DNA of 64,000 nt from Caballeronia insecticola (GCF_000402035.1 NC_021294.1:930001-994000); one strand, 5' to 3'. Positions 53,144-61,687 are shown, counted from the first letter of the stretch. The notes: a model not told the origin generated them from the letters alone. A program made the numbers and translations.

Positions 53144-54442
53144 ATGCCCAGCATCACGAAGCTCTCCGTGCGCGATATCCGCTTTCCCACTTCGCGCTCG
53201 CTCGACGGCTCCGACGCGATGAACGCCGCGCCCGACTATTCGGCAGCGTACGTGGTACTCGAAACCGATACGCCCGGCCTGGCGGGTCACGGCCTCACTT
53301 TCACGATCGGGCGCGGCACGGAAGTCGTGGTCGCGGCGGTCGAGGCGCTCGCGCCGCTCGTCGTTGGCAAGAAGATCGAGGACATCGCGGCGAATATGGG
53401 CGGCTTCTGGCGCGCGTTCACATCCGACAGTCAACTGCGCTGGATCGGTCCGGAGAAAGGCGTCATCCATCTCGCGACGGCGGCTGTCGTCAACGCGGTG
53501 TGGGATCTGTGGGCGAAGCTCGAAAAGAAGCCCGTGTGGAAACTGCTCGTCGACATGAGTCCGGAAGAACTGGTGCGCTGTCTCGACTTCCGTTATGTGA
53601 CCGACGCCATCACGCCATCCGAGGCCGTTGCTTTGCTCACGCGTCTGCAAGGCACGCGCGGCGAACGCGAGAAGGAAATGCTCGCGAACGGCTTTCCCGG
53701 CTACACGACATCGGCGGGCTGGCTCGGCTACGACGACGACAAGATCCGCCGTCTTGCGCGCGAAGGCGTTGCAGCGGGCTGGACGCATTTCAAGCAGAAG
53801 GTGGGCGGCAATCTCGAAGAAGATATCCGGCGCGCGCGCATTCTGCGCGAGGAGATCGGCCCCGAGCGCAAACTCATGATGGACGCGAATCAGGTCTGGG
53901 AAGTCGATGAAGCGATCGCGAACATGCGCCGTCTCGCCGAGTTCGATCCGTGGTGGATCGAAGAACCGACGAGCCCCGACGACGTGCTCGGTCACGCCGC
54001 CATCCGCAAGCGTCTCGCGCCGTTGATCGGCGTTGCCACCGGCGAGCACTGCCAGAACCGCGTCATCTTCAAGCAACTGCTGCAAGCCGAAGCAATCGAC
54101 TTCTGTCAGATCGACAGTTGCCGTCTCGGCGGCCTCAACGAAGTGCTGATCGTTTTGCTGATGGCCGCGAAGTTCGGCGTGCCGGTCTGTCCGCACGCGG
54201 GCGGCGTCGGCTTGTGCGAATACGTGCAGCATATTTCGCTGTTCGATTACATCTGCGTGTCGGGGTCGCTCGATAACCGCGTGCTCGAATACGTCGATCA
54301 TCTTCACGAGCATTTTCTCGATCCGGTCGTCATCAGGAATGGCCGCTATATGCCGCCGCAAGCGTCCGGCTACAGCATCGAAATGCATGCTGCATCGCTC
54401 GAACGTTTCGAATTCGGCAAGGGCGAAGCATGGCGCACATGA
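53144..54442 (+). CDS. L-fuconate dehydratase (enolase superfamily)
   Basis: A 432-residue enolase-superfamily enzyme that dehydrates L-fuconate to 2-keto-3-deoxy-L-fuconate. N-terminal IRFPTSRSLDGSDAMNAAPDYSA-type capping segment is present. The acid/base lysine is in THFKQKVGG, the metal ligands are in LMMDANQVW, WIEEP and VATGEH, and a His-bearing loop is CPHAGGVGLCEYVQ. GAGGAG six bases upstream fixes 53144. It is under divergent GntR control with a sugar importer, so the cluster looks like a fucose-acid uptake and catabolism module, with later enzymes elsewhere. Confidence 0.92.
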   Translation: MPSITKLSVRDIRFPTSRSLDGSDAMNAAPDYSAAYVVLETDTPGLAGHGLTFTIGRGTEVVVAAVEALAPLVVGKKIEDIAANMGGFWRAFTSDSQLRWIGPEKGVIHLATAAVVNAVWDLWAKLEKKPVWKLLVDMSPEELVRCLDFRYVTDAITPSEAVALLTRLQGTRGEREKEMLANGFPGYTTSAGWLGYDDDKIRRLAREGVAAGWTHFKQKVGGNLEEDIRRARILREEIGPERKLMMDANQVWEVDEAIANMRRLAEFDPWWIEEPTSPDDVLGHAAIRKRLAPLIGVATGEHCQNRVIFKQLLQAEAIDFCQIDSCRLGGLNEVLIVLLMAAKFGVPVCPHAGGVGLCEYVQHISLFDYICVSGSLDNRVLEYVDHLHEHFLDPVVIRNGRYMPPQASGYSIEMHAASLERFEFGKGEAWRT

Positions 54443-55344
54443 ATTGCCCTGCGTGGCGAGAGGTCGTGACGCAAACGGAACGCGCGCTCGCATGCGGCGC
54501 GCTGCGTTCTTTCGAAACGGTGCAGCGCGTGATCGAAGATAGCGGCGTGCGCTTTCTCGTGCGGCAGGCGGCCAATCTCGCACGCAAAGAGGAAGCGTCG
54601 AAGCTCGCTGCAAAAACCACGGCGGATGCGGCGAGCACATGGCGCGATCCGTTCTCGCCGTGCGAGGAGTCGTTGCGTGTCGGCGATATCGGCGAACGGC
54701 ACTTCCTGTTGCTCAACAAGTTCAACGTGCTCGCGCATCATCTGCTCGTCGTGACAACAGACTTCGAACCGCAGGAGTCGCTCATCAACGCGGACGATTT
54801 CGCCGCGCTGTTCGCCTGCCTCGATCGTTTCGAAGGACTCGGCTTCTACAACGGCGGCGAGGTCGCCGGATCGAGCCAGCCGCACAAGCATCTGCAGATC
54901 GTGCCGCTGCCGCTCGACGCCGATGCATCGCCTGCGCTGCCGATCGAGCCGTGCATCGAAGCGGCGCGCACGAGCGGCGTGTTTCGCGCGCCGCAGCTCG
55001 CGTTCACGCATGCAGCGGCATGGCTCGACCGCGATGACCGCGATCACCGCGATCACCGCGATAACGACGCGAAGAACGCGCACGCAACTTATCTGCAGTT
55101 GCTGAACGCGATCGGCATCGAGCCGCTCGATGTCGCGGGCGTTGCGCATCAGAGCGCGCCTTACAACCTGCTCGTCACGCGCCGCTGGATGCTCGCGGTG
55201 CCGCGACGTGTGTCGCATGTCGAGGGCGTCGCCGTGAATGCGCTCGGCTTCGCGGGTTCGCTCTTCGTGCGCGACGACGTGCAACGCGGCATCGTCGAAT
55301 CTCGCGGGCCGATGAAACTACTTGCAGATGCAACTATCTCTTGA
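54439..55344 (+). CDS. ATP adenylyltransferase / Ap4A phosphorylase-like protein
   Basis: A 301-residue HIT-superfamily protein. The active-site region is SSQPHKHLQIVPLPL near residue 150, and NKFNVLAHHLLVVTTDFEPQ is the family core. Such enzymes split diadenosine tetraphosphate. The ATG overlaps the dehydratase TGA (ATGA), so it is coupled to a sugar-acid dehydratase, an unexpected partnership. Its middle holds a DRD-DRD-HRD-HRD repeat coded by a 9-bp tandem repeat. An ATG nine bases earlier (54430) is an alternative start. Confidence 0.86.
   Translation: MNCPAWREVVTQTERALACGALRSFETVQRVIEDSGVRFLVRQAANLARKEEASKLAAKTTADAASTWRDPFSPCEESLRVGDIGERHFLLLNKFNVLAHHLLVVTTDFEPQESLINADDFAALFACLDRFEGLGFYNGGEVAGSSQPHKHLQIVPLPLDADASPALPIEPCIEAARTSGVFRAPQLAFTHAAAWLDRDDRDHRDHRDNDAKNAHATYLQLLNAIGIEPLDVAGVAHQSAPYNLLVTRRWMLAVPRRVSHVEGVAVNALGFAGSLFVRDDVQRGIVESRGPMKLLADATIS
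55027..55062 (+). repeat. 9-bp tandem repeat x4 inside the Ap4A phosphorylase gene
   Basis: Units GACCGCGAT, GACCGCGAT, CACCGCGAT, CACCGCGAT encode D/H-R-D steps in frame. Copy number could vary without a frameshift. Confidence 0.85.
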
Positions 55345-55398
55345 AATCGGCGCGGGCGGCCCGCATGTCGGCTTCCAGACATCTGGAGTCACACTCAC

Positions 55399-56427
55399 AT
55401 GGGAAGCCGGCCTCAATTCATCGACGATCTTGCGCGCGTCGCGCAGGACGCCGCGCCCTCCGCCTCACTCGACGATACCGCGCTGCTCGACGCCTATTCG
55501 CGCACGGTCATCGGCGCGCTCGAACGCGTGCAGCAGGCGGTGGTTTTCATTTCAGTCGAGCGCCAGCTCGCCGATCAACACGGCGCGCGCCGCAATGTCG
55601 GCGGCACGGGCTCGGGTTTCATCTTCACGCCCGACGGCTATCTGCTGACGAATAGCCACGTCGTGCATGGCGCAACGCATATCGTCGTGACGCTCGCCGA
55701 CGGCACGCGTTTCGATGCCGATCTCGTCGGCGACGATCCCGCGAGCGATCTCGCGGTGCTGCGCATCGGTTCGCCGGAGCCGCTGCCGCACGTCGAACTG
55801 GGCGATTCGGGCAGCCTGCGCGTCGGGCAGATCGCAATCGCGGTCGGCAATCCGCTCGGGCTTGCGCAAACCGTCACCACAGGCGTCGTGTCCGCGCTTG
55901 GCCGCTCTTTGCGCTCAACGTCGGGCCGCATGATCTACGACGTGATTCAGACCGATGCCGCGCTCAATCCCGGCAACTCGGGCGGCCCGCTCATCAATTC
56001 GGCGGGACACGTGATCGGCGTCAACACGGCGATCATCGCGGGCGCGCAGGCAATCTCGTTCGCCACCGCCATCGACACGGCCAAGTGGGTCATCATGCAG
56101 ATCTTCGCGTACGGGCGCGTGCGGCGCGCGTATATCGGCGTAGCGGGCACGACCACGCCGATATCGCGGCGCGTGCAGCGCTTCTTCGGACTCGCGTCGG
56201 CGAGCGGCGTGCATGTGATGGAGATCGTGAAAGGCAGCCCCGCCGCGACGGGCGGGCTCGCGGTGGGCGATCGGATCGTCTCGGTGGATGGCGTGGCCAT
56301 CGACAGCGTGGATGGCCTGCAACGCACGCTGGATGCATCGCGCATCGATCGGCCGGTGCAAGTCGCGGTGCTGCGCGGCGCGCAGAAGCTCGATATCGAA
56401 GTGACGCCCGTCGAACAGGCAGCGTGA
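55399..56427 (+). CDS. HtrA/DegP-like serine protease with PDZ domain, no signal peptide
   Basis: A 342-residue S1C protease with triad His87 (TNSHVVHG), Asp117 (ASDLAVL) and Ser194 (PGNSGGP). One PDZ domain covers about 245-335 (KGSPAATGGLAVGDRIVSVDG). Periplasmic HtrA proteins have a signal peptide or membrane anchor; here residues 1-40 are polar (MGSRPQFIDDLARVAQDAAP) and no in-frame leader exists upstream. It may act in the cytoplasm or be exported by another route. A strong hairpin follows its stop. Confidence 0.9.
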   Translation: MGSRPQFIDDLARVAQDAAPSASLDDTALLDAYSRTVIGALERVQQAVVFISVERQLADQHGARRNVGGTGSGFIFTPDGYLLTNSHVVHGATHIVVTLADGTRFDADLVGDDPASDLAVLRIGSPEPLPHVELGDSGSLRVGQIAIAVGNPLGLAQTVTTGVVSALGRSLRSTSGRMIYDVIQTDAALNPGNSGGPLINSAGHVIGVNTAIIAGAQAISFATAIDTAKWVIMQIFAYGRVRRAYIGVAGTTTPISRRVQRFFGLASASGVHVMEIVKGSPAATGGLAVGDRIVSVDGVAIDSVDGLQRTLDASRIDRPVQVAVLRGAQKLDIEVTPVEQAA

Positions 56428-56433
56428 CGTCGC

Positions 56434-56466
56434 CGCGGCGCGTGTCGATCATCGGCACGCGCCGCG
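56434..56466. terminator. Strong hairpin between convergent genes
   Basis: Perfect 11-bp stem CGCGGCGCGTG / CACGCGCCGCG with an 11-nt loop, between the protease stop and the stop of the minus-strand gene. There is no T-run on either side, so it may protect 3' ends or pause polymerase rather than be a classical terminator. Confidence 0.5.
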
Positions 56467-56475
56467 AACGACACC

Positions 56476-56778
56476 TCACGCCGTTTCGTTTCGTTTTCTG
56501 CTGCCGGTCTCCTGCATCGTTTCTCCCGAAGGCCCCGTGATTCGTTTAGCGTGATCGAAGGCATCGGTCAGACGCTCGCGCAGCGCGGCGGCATCGCGCC
56601 GCAGCGGCTCGTTCGTCGATGCATCGATCAAAGCATCGATGCGTCGTCGCCAATATTCCGGCCGCATGACGGCGTGACGCGCCGGCACGCGGCCTTCGCC
56701 CGTCGCGACGCGCGCAAGCTCGGCGATCATCCGCCCGATATGTGCGAGTTCTTCCTGCGCGTGTTGATTGGCGCTCAC
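56476..56778 (-). CDS. Hypothetical protein, GTG start
   Basis: A 100-residue, mainly helical, charged protein with no membrane segment and no domain I recognise (HAQEELAHIGRMIAELARVA; MRPEYWRRRIDALID). The GTG at 56778 is preceded by GAGGAG at the right spacing; an upstream GTG at 56796 is worse. Real-gene support is codon use and the ribosome site. Confidence 0.65.
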   Translation of the reverse strand: MSANQHAQEELAHIGRMIAELARVATGEGRVPARHAVMRPEYWRRRIDALIDASTNEPLRRDAAALRERLTDAFDHAKRITGPSGETMQETGSRKRNETA

Positions 56779-57078
56779 GGCTTGGTCTCCTCTCACCCGC
56801 CCGGCAATCCGGTGCGGATTCCTTTCTACTAAACGACAAAGCCGTAAGGTTTATTCCATCGTCGCAAGGTCACTTCGATGTGCGGCGGCGCACGCCCGCG
56901 CGCACTCAGGCCCGCGCATTGCGCTATTGGAAAGCGTCCTGGCGGCTATGTGCGCTATCAGCCAGTGGCGGCGCGGCCGCTGCGGCTTAATGCGAAGCAG
57001 AAGGCAGCGCGCACGCACGGGTCGCCCCGTCGAACGATCCTGCCCTGTCGGGGGAAGGTCCTTAGAAAAAGGATTGCC
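56779..57078. other. 300-bp gap with no supported gene
   Basis: It must contain the promoter of the minus-strand gene ending at 56476 and of the small plus-strand gene at 57079. Only short shadow frames are present, and no repeat or hairpin stands out. Confidence 0.5.
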
Positions 57079-57252
57079 ATGAACACGAACAAGAAAGACA
57101 AGACGGCAACACGCCGCCAGGCGTTCCGTTGCAGCGGCCAGCAACTCGATGCCATCCTGCGTTTCGCCGAAGAGCGCAAACTCGATCAGCAACCGCTGCA
57201 TCTGGTGGTCGCCGAATTCTGGCGATATCAGGCGCACGCAAAAGCAGCCTGA
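57079..57252 (+). CDS. Small hypothetical basic protein
   Basis: A 57-residue protein, N-terminus Lys-rich (MNTNKKDKTATRRQAFRCSG), then two predicted helices (QLDAILRFAEERKLDQQPLH, VVAEFWRYQAH). The second half could be a small ribbon-helix-helix or helix-turn-helix unit, but this is a guess. AAGGA five bases before the ATG supports translation. Confidence 0.6.
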   Translation: MNTNKKDKTATRRQAFRCSGQQLDAILRFAEERKLDQQPLHLVVAEFWRYQAHAKAA

Positions 57253-57273
57253 GGATTTCCGCGCAAGTCGACG

Positions 57274-57648
57274 CTATTGGCCCGACAGCACGCGCTCCTT
57301 GAGCACCCAGATTGCCGTGGGCACGGCGTAGTAACCGCTGACGTTGCCGGTGACGAGCTTGCCCGTCAACTGGATGCGGGCGTTCTCCGTTGGCGTAGCG
57401 TCGATGATCTGCACCGCCGATACCGTCGATTGCTGTCGCGCGCCTTGTCCCGTGCCCGCGCTCAGCACGCAGACCGGGCCCGATAGCGTCAACACCCACG
57501 CCGGTTTCGTGGCCGCGTCCGCCTCGTGCGGCGCCTGTCGCGTGGCCGTGCCTTCGAGCGTGACGACATCGCCATCGCTATAGCACGGCGCCGCCGTCGC
57601 AGAGCCCGCCGCCAACATCAACATGAAAGCGCACGCTTTTGTCGTCAT
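57274..57648 (-). CDS. Exported DUF4431-like hypothetical protein
   Basis: A 124-residue protein with a signal peptide (CAFMLMLAAGSATA/APCYSD). The mature part has two cysteines in positions typical of small DUF4431-type beta proteins: CYSDGDVVTLEGTATRQ near the N-terminus, and LTLSGPVCVLS. It is likely disulfide-bonded in the periplasm. Function unknown. GAGG precedes the start. Confidence 0.72.
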   Translation of the reverse strand: MTTKACAFMLMLAAGSATAAPCYSDGDVVTLEGTATRQAPHEADAATKPAWVLTLSGPVCVLSAGTGQGARQQSTVSAVQIIDATPTENARIQLTGKLVTGNVSGYYAVPTAIWVLKERVLSGQ

Positions 57649-57904
57649 TCGAACCTCGCCGAGTGGCGGCGCTTCACGCGCGGATTGGAAGAGAAGCTAA
57701 GTCACTTTAGGTGATTGGCGTTGGGGTCGCAACCCGGTGATGCACGATCCGCTTCGAGTCAGGCCTTTCAGCACCGTCATGCGGGAACGTGCGTTGCTGC
57801 AGTTCATCTGAAGATTAAAAAAGCGCGGAGAGCCGGACAAACACCGCGTATTCAGCCATCAGTTGCACGGTTCGCGATGCATGGGCGAACCAGGGAGGGC
57901 GACG

Positions 57905-58339
57905 ATGAACCAGGTCATAGTGGGCGTATTCAGCTCGTATCGGGATGGACACGAGGCACTGCGGGCGTTACAGCTTGCGGGCTTGCGGCGTGACGATGCG
58001 CATCTGTACCGGGCGGGACGCGGCGAAGTCGATATCGATGCGCTGCTGCCGCCCGTTCACGACGAAGACGATGCCGAATATGCCGCGCATGGCGAGCATC
58101 AGGGCGTGATTGCGCGCAACCGCTTCACGCCGAGCGAACCGCTACGGGAACCTTCGCCCGCAACAGACGTAGCCGACAACGACGCCACGCCGCAGCGAAC
58201 CTTGCTCGTCATCCGCATGACCGATGACATCAAGCCCGGTGCCGTCGGTGACATGCTGCACGAGCACGGCGCAATCGCGGTGAAGGACGCGAGCGGCCAT
58301 TGGCGCTTCTCGCCGTTCAGGAATCCGTCGCGAATCTGA
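57905..58339 (+). CDS. Hypothetical protein with GsiB/DUF-type stress-protein look
   Basis: A 144-residue acidic protein. The N-terminus VIVGVFSSYRDGHEALRALQ resembles the first strand-helix of heat-induced DUF1269-type stress proteins. A disordered acidic middle follows, then a C-terminal RTLLVIRMTDDIKPGAVGDML strand-helix that would complete a ferredoxin-like fold. GGGAGGG eight bases before the ATG at 57905 fixes the start. The long glycine-rich segment of the full family is absent. Confidence 0.68.
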   Translation: MNQVIVGVFSSYRDGHEALRALQLAGLRRDDAHLYRAGRGEVDIDALLPPVHDEDDAEYAAHGEHQGVIARNRFTPSEPLREPSPATDVADNDATPQRTLLVIRMTDDIKPGAVGDMLHEHGAIAVKDASGHWRFSPFRNPSRI

Positions 58340-58360
58340 ACGCGCGTGCGCTGCCGATCT

Positions 58361-58561
58361 TCAATGCATGTCGGAACGCGAGCGGGTTGTGGCAGCGGAC
58401 GTTCCGGCGCACTCGTCGTCGTCCTGAGTTTCGTCGCCCGCTTCCTCATTGGACAGATCGCGCGCGGCCTGCGCCGCTGCGGCGGCGCGCAAGCGCCGAC
58501 AATGTGCCGAATGCCGGAGCGTGGCGAGCATACGCACGACTTCGCGTGTCCTCGTTCTCAT
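58361..58561 (-). CDS. Small hypothetical protein
   Basis: A 66-residue protein with a basic N-terminal half (MRTRTREVVRMLATLRHSAH) and an acidic C-terminal half (NEEAGDETQDDDECAG). No domain is recognised. The case for a gene is AAGGAGG with ideal spacing before the ATG. It converges on the gene ending at 58339 with a 21-bp gap. Confidence 0.5.
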   Translation of the reverse strand: MRTRTREVVRMLATLRHSAHCRRLRAAAAAQAARDLSNEEAGDETQDDDECAGTSAATTRSRSDMH

Positions 58562-58903
58562 CGTCGCCTCCTTCGAAGCAGTTGAGAAACTACTTTAAGT
58601 GTAGGCGGCGAAGTGCCGATGGCAAAGCTTTGCGATGAAACAATCGCGGTCTGAGTGCACGCACACGCGCAACGACGCCGAATTCCGCCCACGCCAATTT
58701 GGACGAACCGTCTAGTTCATTTTAATGGAAGTGACCTGAGCACAACACGATTGCAAAGAACTTTACTACTGCCTTGCCATCGTTTTCCGATGTCGGGAGA
58801 ATTGAAGCAGCGGCATAAAAAGCCGCCTCTTAACCCTATCGTCAGTTATGCGCGTCATGAACGGACGCGTGGCCGTCGTCGGCGGCGAACCCACGGAAAC
58901 ACG
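58562..58903. other. 342-bp gap with no supported gene
   Basis: It is less GC-rich than the surrounding genes in 58680-58840. It holds ACTTTAAGTG at 58592-58601, similar to ACTTTAGGTG at 57704-57713. An in-frame extension of the downstream transporter through this region has no ribosome site and would put arginine-rich residues ahead of its first helix. Confidence 0.5.
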
Positions 58904-59833
58904 ATGGCAACCCTAGAGGGCAAGACGGGCTACCGAATTGGTACCGATAACACCGGCGCTGGCATCGCCATCATGATCCTGACGACGGCCACCTTCGCCG
59001 CGAGCGATTCGACGGTCAAGGTGATCGGCGCGGCGGTTCCCCTGCTGGCGCTGCTCTGGGTGCGCTACCTGTTTCAGATGATCGTGCTGGGCGTGTGGCA
59101 AGCGCGGCGCGGCGCGTTCGGGCTATTCCGCACGGACAGCGTGAAGTTGCAGATCGTGCGCGCGGTGTTGCTGCTCACGAATTCGGCCTGCACGTTTGCA
59201 GGCCTGCGGCATTTGCCACTGCCGGTGACTACGTCGCTTGCCATGCTCGGGCCGCTCATTTCCACGCTGCTCGCAGCACTCGTGCTGAAAGACGACGTCC
59301 CGCGCAGCAAATGGGCGATGGTCGTGCTCGGATTCATCGGCATGCTGCTCGTCGTGCGTCCGGGCGGCAGTCAGTTCAGCTGGACGGTTATCTATCCGAT
59401 CGCGGCGGCGACCACATTTGCATGCTTCCAGGTCGTATCGAGCCACCTTTCACGCGTCGACGACGCGATCACCACCAACTTCCTGACCGCGCTCGTCGCG
59501 ACAATCGTTCTGTGCGTGCTCGTTTGGATGGATCAGGCTGAAACCCTGCCGGCGATCGCGAGCGTGAAGGCGACGAGCTGGCTGCTCGTCGCGTTCATGG
59601 CGACCATGGCGACGGGCGGTCAACTGCTCATGCTCCAGGCGTTGCGGCGCGCGCCGCTCGCCTTGCTCACGCCCTTCTCGTACGGACAGCTCGCGTTCGC
59701 ATCGCTGTTTAGCTGGCTGCTGTTCGGGCAGGCGCCGGACACCTGGATGGCGATCGGCATGTGTGTGATCGCCGCGAGCGGCATCGGCACGGTGCTGCTG
59801 CATGGGCGTCAGGCGCCGACTACGCAGGCCTGA
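58904..59833 (+). CDS. EamA/DMT-family transporter
   Basis: A 309-residue drug/metabolite transporter with ten membrane helices in two EamA repeats (FAASDSTVKVIGAAVPLLALLW; then FACFQVVSSHLSRVDDAIT). The family exports metabolites or amino acids; the substrate is unknown. The start at 58904 has only a weak GGAAA. It converges on the HTH gene. Confidence 0.88.
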   Translation: MATLEGKTGYRIGTDNTGAGIAIMILTTATFAASDSTVKVIGAAVPLLALLWVRYLFQMIVLGVWQARRGAFGLFRTDSVKLQIVRAVLLLTNSACTFAGLRHLPLPVTTSLAMLGPLISTLLAALVLKDDVPRSKWAMVVLGFIGMLLVVRPGGSQFSWTVIYPIAAATTFACFQVVSSHLSRVDDAITTNFLTALVATIVLCVLVWMDQAETLPAIASVKATSWLLVAFMATMATGGQLLMLQALRRAPLALLTPFSYGQLAFASLFSWLLFGQAPDTWMAIGMCVIAASGIGTVLLHGRQAPTTQA

Positions 59834-59842
59834 GCGCGAGCC

Positions 59843-60127
59843 TCAGTTGACGGTCGCCGCGTGCTGCGCCTGACCTGTGCAGAGCCAGTGCACGTCGAGG
59901 TCGAGCACTTTCGCGATGCGGTTGAATGCCGCGAGCGGCGGAACCGTGATGCCGCGTCGCCAGAACTGTACGTCGTGCTCGCTCACGTCGAGCCAGCCGG
60001 CGGCTTTTGCGGAACTGACATTGGCTTTTTGCAAAGCGCGGTCGAGTCGTGCGGCCATTGCGCGCCGCAAAGCGTTGTCTTCGTGACTACGTTCAAGGTG
60101 TCCGATGGTTTGGGAATGTCGCCCCAT
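59843..60127 (-). CDS. Small helix-turn-helix (XRE/Cro-like) protein
   Basis: A 94-residue protein. The C-terminal two-thirds is an XRE-type fold (LDRALQKANVSSAKAAGWLD, then HDVQFWRRGITVPPLAAFNRIAK). The ATG at 60127 is used; a TTG three codons earlier is the other option. It may be a phage-repressor-like regulator or antitoxin-like protein, but no toxin gene is adjacent. Upstream lies a 555-bp AT-rich region. Confidence 0.75.
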   Translation of the reverse strand: MGRHSQTIGHLERSHEDNALRRAMAARLDRALQKANVSSAKAAGWLDVSEHDVQFWRRGITVPPLAAFNRIAKVLDLDVHWLCTGQAQHAATVN

Positions 60128-60589
60128 TTTCTTCAATTCTCTCGATTTATATTTATGCCGTTCAGCGCCGGCTAATTCGCGCGAAGTGGATCGTACGCAT
60201 TCACGATGACGGGGCAGTGACAGAAAATACCAATGAACGGTGACCCCGTATTACCAGCCTCAACGCGTGTTGCAGTGCGAGATTCTTCCAATTAGCGCAT
60301 CAATGCGTCAAGTGGGGAAACAACGCATTCCGTAAGATTCGGCTTAGGGGTTTACGCGCAAACGCTCGCTTGTTAAGCGACAGAATGCAAAAATGAACGG
60401 TCGTTCGTCCTTTACCCTGTGATCATTATTACATCAGGTGAAATATTGCTCTCAATACATCGCGCGCCGACGATTATGTGATGTGTGATCAAACTGCTAA
60501 TGCCTTAATAAGCCTGCTTATTTATTGACTTCACACCGTTATTTTGGCGACTTGGCTGCATGGTTTAAAGTCAAGCGGGGAAAACGTAA
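60128..60589. other. AT-rich non-coding region between the HTH gene and the phasin promoter
   Basis: No gene over 25 codons with a ribosome site is present. It is clearly poorer in GC than its surroundings, especially 60400-60560. It contains the inverted repeat GAACG-GT-CGTTC at 60395-60406, and AATGAACGG occurs twice (60231-60239 and 60392-60400). It must hold the promoter of the HTH gene and upstream control of phaP. Confidence 0.5.
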
Positions 60590-60617
60590 TTGACACTCCA
60601 CGCGCTTCCTCTAAAAT
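60590..60617 (+). promoter_or_regulatory. Sigma-70 promoter of the phasin gene
   Basis: TTGACA (60590-60595), 16 bp, TAAAAT (60612-60617), about 65 bp before the phasin ATG. CTGCACTGCA just after the -10 is a possible PhaR-type autoregulatory site (speculative). Confidence 0.75.
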
Positions 60618-60682
60618 AAGTCGTTCGCTGCACTGCACAAATCCAACGTGTATTCAATTGGCAACTTCAAATGGAGTCGAGC

Positions 60683-61249
60683 ATGAGCAGTCTTGCGCCG
60701 GAAAATGTAATTGCTTCGCAAAAGGCGGGCGTCGACACGACCTTCAGTCTCGCCACACAAACTGTGTCGAGCTTCGAGAAACTGGTCGATCTCAACGTGC
60801 GCACGGCCCGGACGGCGCTTGACGAGCATCAGGCGCTCGTCGCCAAATCGCTGTCGGTGCGCGATCCGCAGGAATTCTTCGCGCTTCAGAACCAGCACGT
60901 GCAGAGCAGCGCGCAACGCGTGCAGGCGTATTGGACGAACGTTTATGAGATCGTCGCGGGCGTGCGCGGCGGCTATCTCGAAGCGGCGCAGGATCAGATC
61001 GAGAAATCGCAGCGCAATGTGCAGGCGTTCGTCAACAGCGTCGCGAGCAGCGCGCCGGTGGGCAGCGAAGCCGTGGTGAGCGCGTGGAAAACCGCCATCG
61101 ACGCCGCAACGGAATCCGCCAACTCGGCGTACGAAGCTGCGAAGAAGGCCGCGCGTCAGGTGGTCGAAGCCGCGCAAAACGACGCCACCGTCGCGAGCAC
61201 CACGGCCGTGCGCGCTGCGTCGCCGAAAACGGCAAGCACCAAGAAGTAA
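60683..61249 (+). CDS. phaP: Phasin (polyhydroxyalkanoate granule protein)
   Basis: A 188-residue phasin 2-family protein that coats PHA granules. SLATQTVSSFEKLVDLNVRT and AQRVQAYWTNVYEIVAG are the amphipathic helical core. The C-terminal third is Ala/Lys/Thr-rich, ending PKTASTKK. GGAG six bases before the ATG at 60683 fixes the start; an in-frame ATG at 60671 is less well placed. It is a single-gene unit with a strong promoter and terminator, as expected for an abundant protein. No other pha gene is in the window. Confidence 0.94.
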   Translation: MSSLAPENVIASQKAGVDTTFSLATQTVSSFEKLVDLNVRTARTALDEHQALVAKSLSVRDPQEFFALQNQHVQSSAQRVQAYWTNVYEIVAGVRGGYLEAAQDQIEKSQRNVQAFVNSVASSAPVGSEAVVSAWKTAIDAATESANSAYEAAKKAARQVVEAAQNDATVASTTAVRAASPKTASTKK

Positions 61250-61267
61250 GGTCGCGCGTGTCGTATA

Positions 61268-61297
61268 GAAAAAGGCGGACTGGCTCCGCCTTTTTTG
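61268..61297. terminator. Bidirectional terminator between phaP and the DOPA-dioxygenase-family gene
   Basis: AAAAAGGCGGA pairs with TCCGCCTTTTTT across a 5-nt loop; T-runs on both strands. Confidence 0.85.
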
Positions 61298-61318
61298 TGC
61301 GCCGGTCGAACCGACGCT

Positions 61319-61687
61319 TCAGCCGCCCAGCGTCTTGAGCGACAGCTCATACGAGCGGCCGATCCACACCGCCGAATCGCGATGATCGCGCAATGCGTCG
61401 CCGGTGTTCGGGTGCATGAAGACATCGAGCGCGCCGTGATTGAGCGTCAGCCATTCGAGCATTGGCGCGAGCAGTTCGCTGCCGAACCCTAGTTGAAACG
61501 ACCACAGCGGATGCGGCCCGACCGGCCGTTCGTGAAAGCGGCCCAGCCGCAGAGCGCCGCTTTGCAGCAGGTCTGCGAAACGATGCTCGATCACCATGCG
61601 CAGATGCCAGGCGGCGTCGCGGCTTTCGACATCGAAATAGACGTGGGCGTGCCAGTCGGTGATCGTGCGAGTGTGCTTGGCGTCCAT
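61319..61687 (-). CDS. DOPA 4,5-dioxygenase-family protein
   Basis: A 122-residue small protein of the family of Amanita DOPA 4,5-dioxygenase and its bacterial homologues. The conserved histidines lie in DWHAHVYFD, VGPHPLWSFQLGF and MHPNT. Bacterial members can cleave catechols to muconate semialdehyde-type products; activity here is not known. Monocistronic, next to the phasin gene. Confidence 0.88.
   Translation of the reverse strand: MDAKHTRTITDWHAHVYFDVESRDAAWHLRMVIEHRFADLLQSGALRLGRFHERPVGPHPLWSFQLGFGSELLAPMLEWLTLNHGALDVFMHPNTGDALRDHRDSAVWIGRSYELSLKTLGG

Noticed and set aside
60233..60295. 20-codon ORF in the region upstream of phaP
   Set aside because: No ribosome site, no similarity to any peptide I know, and AT-rich non-coding context.
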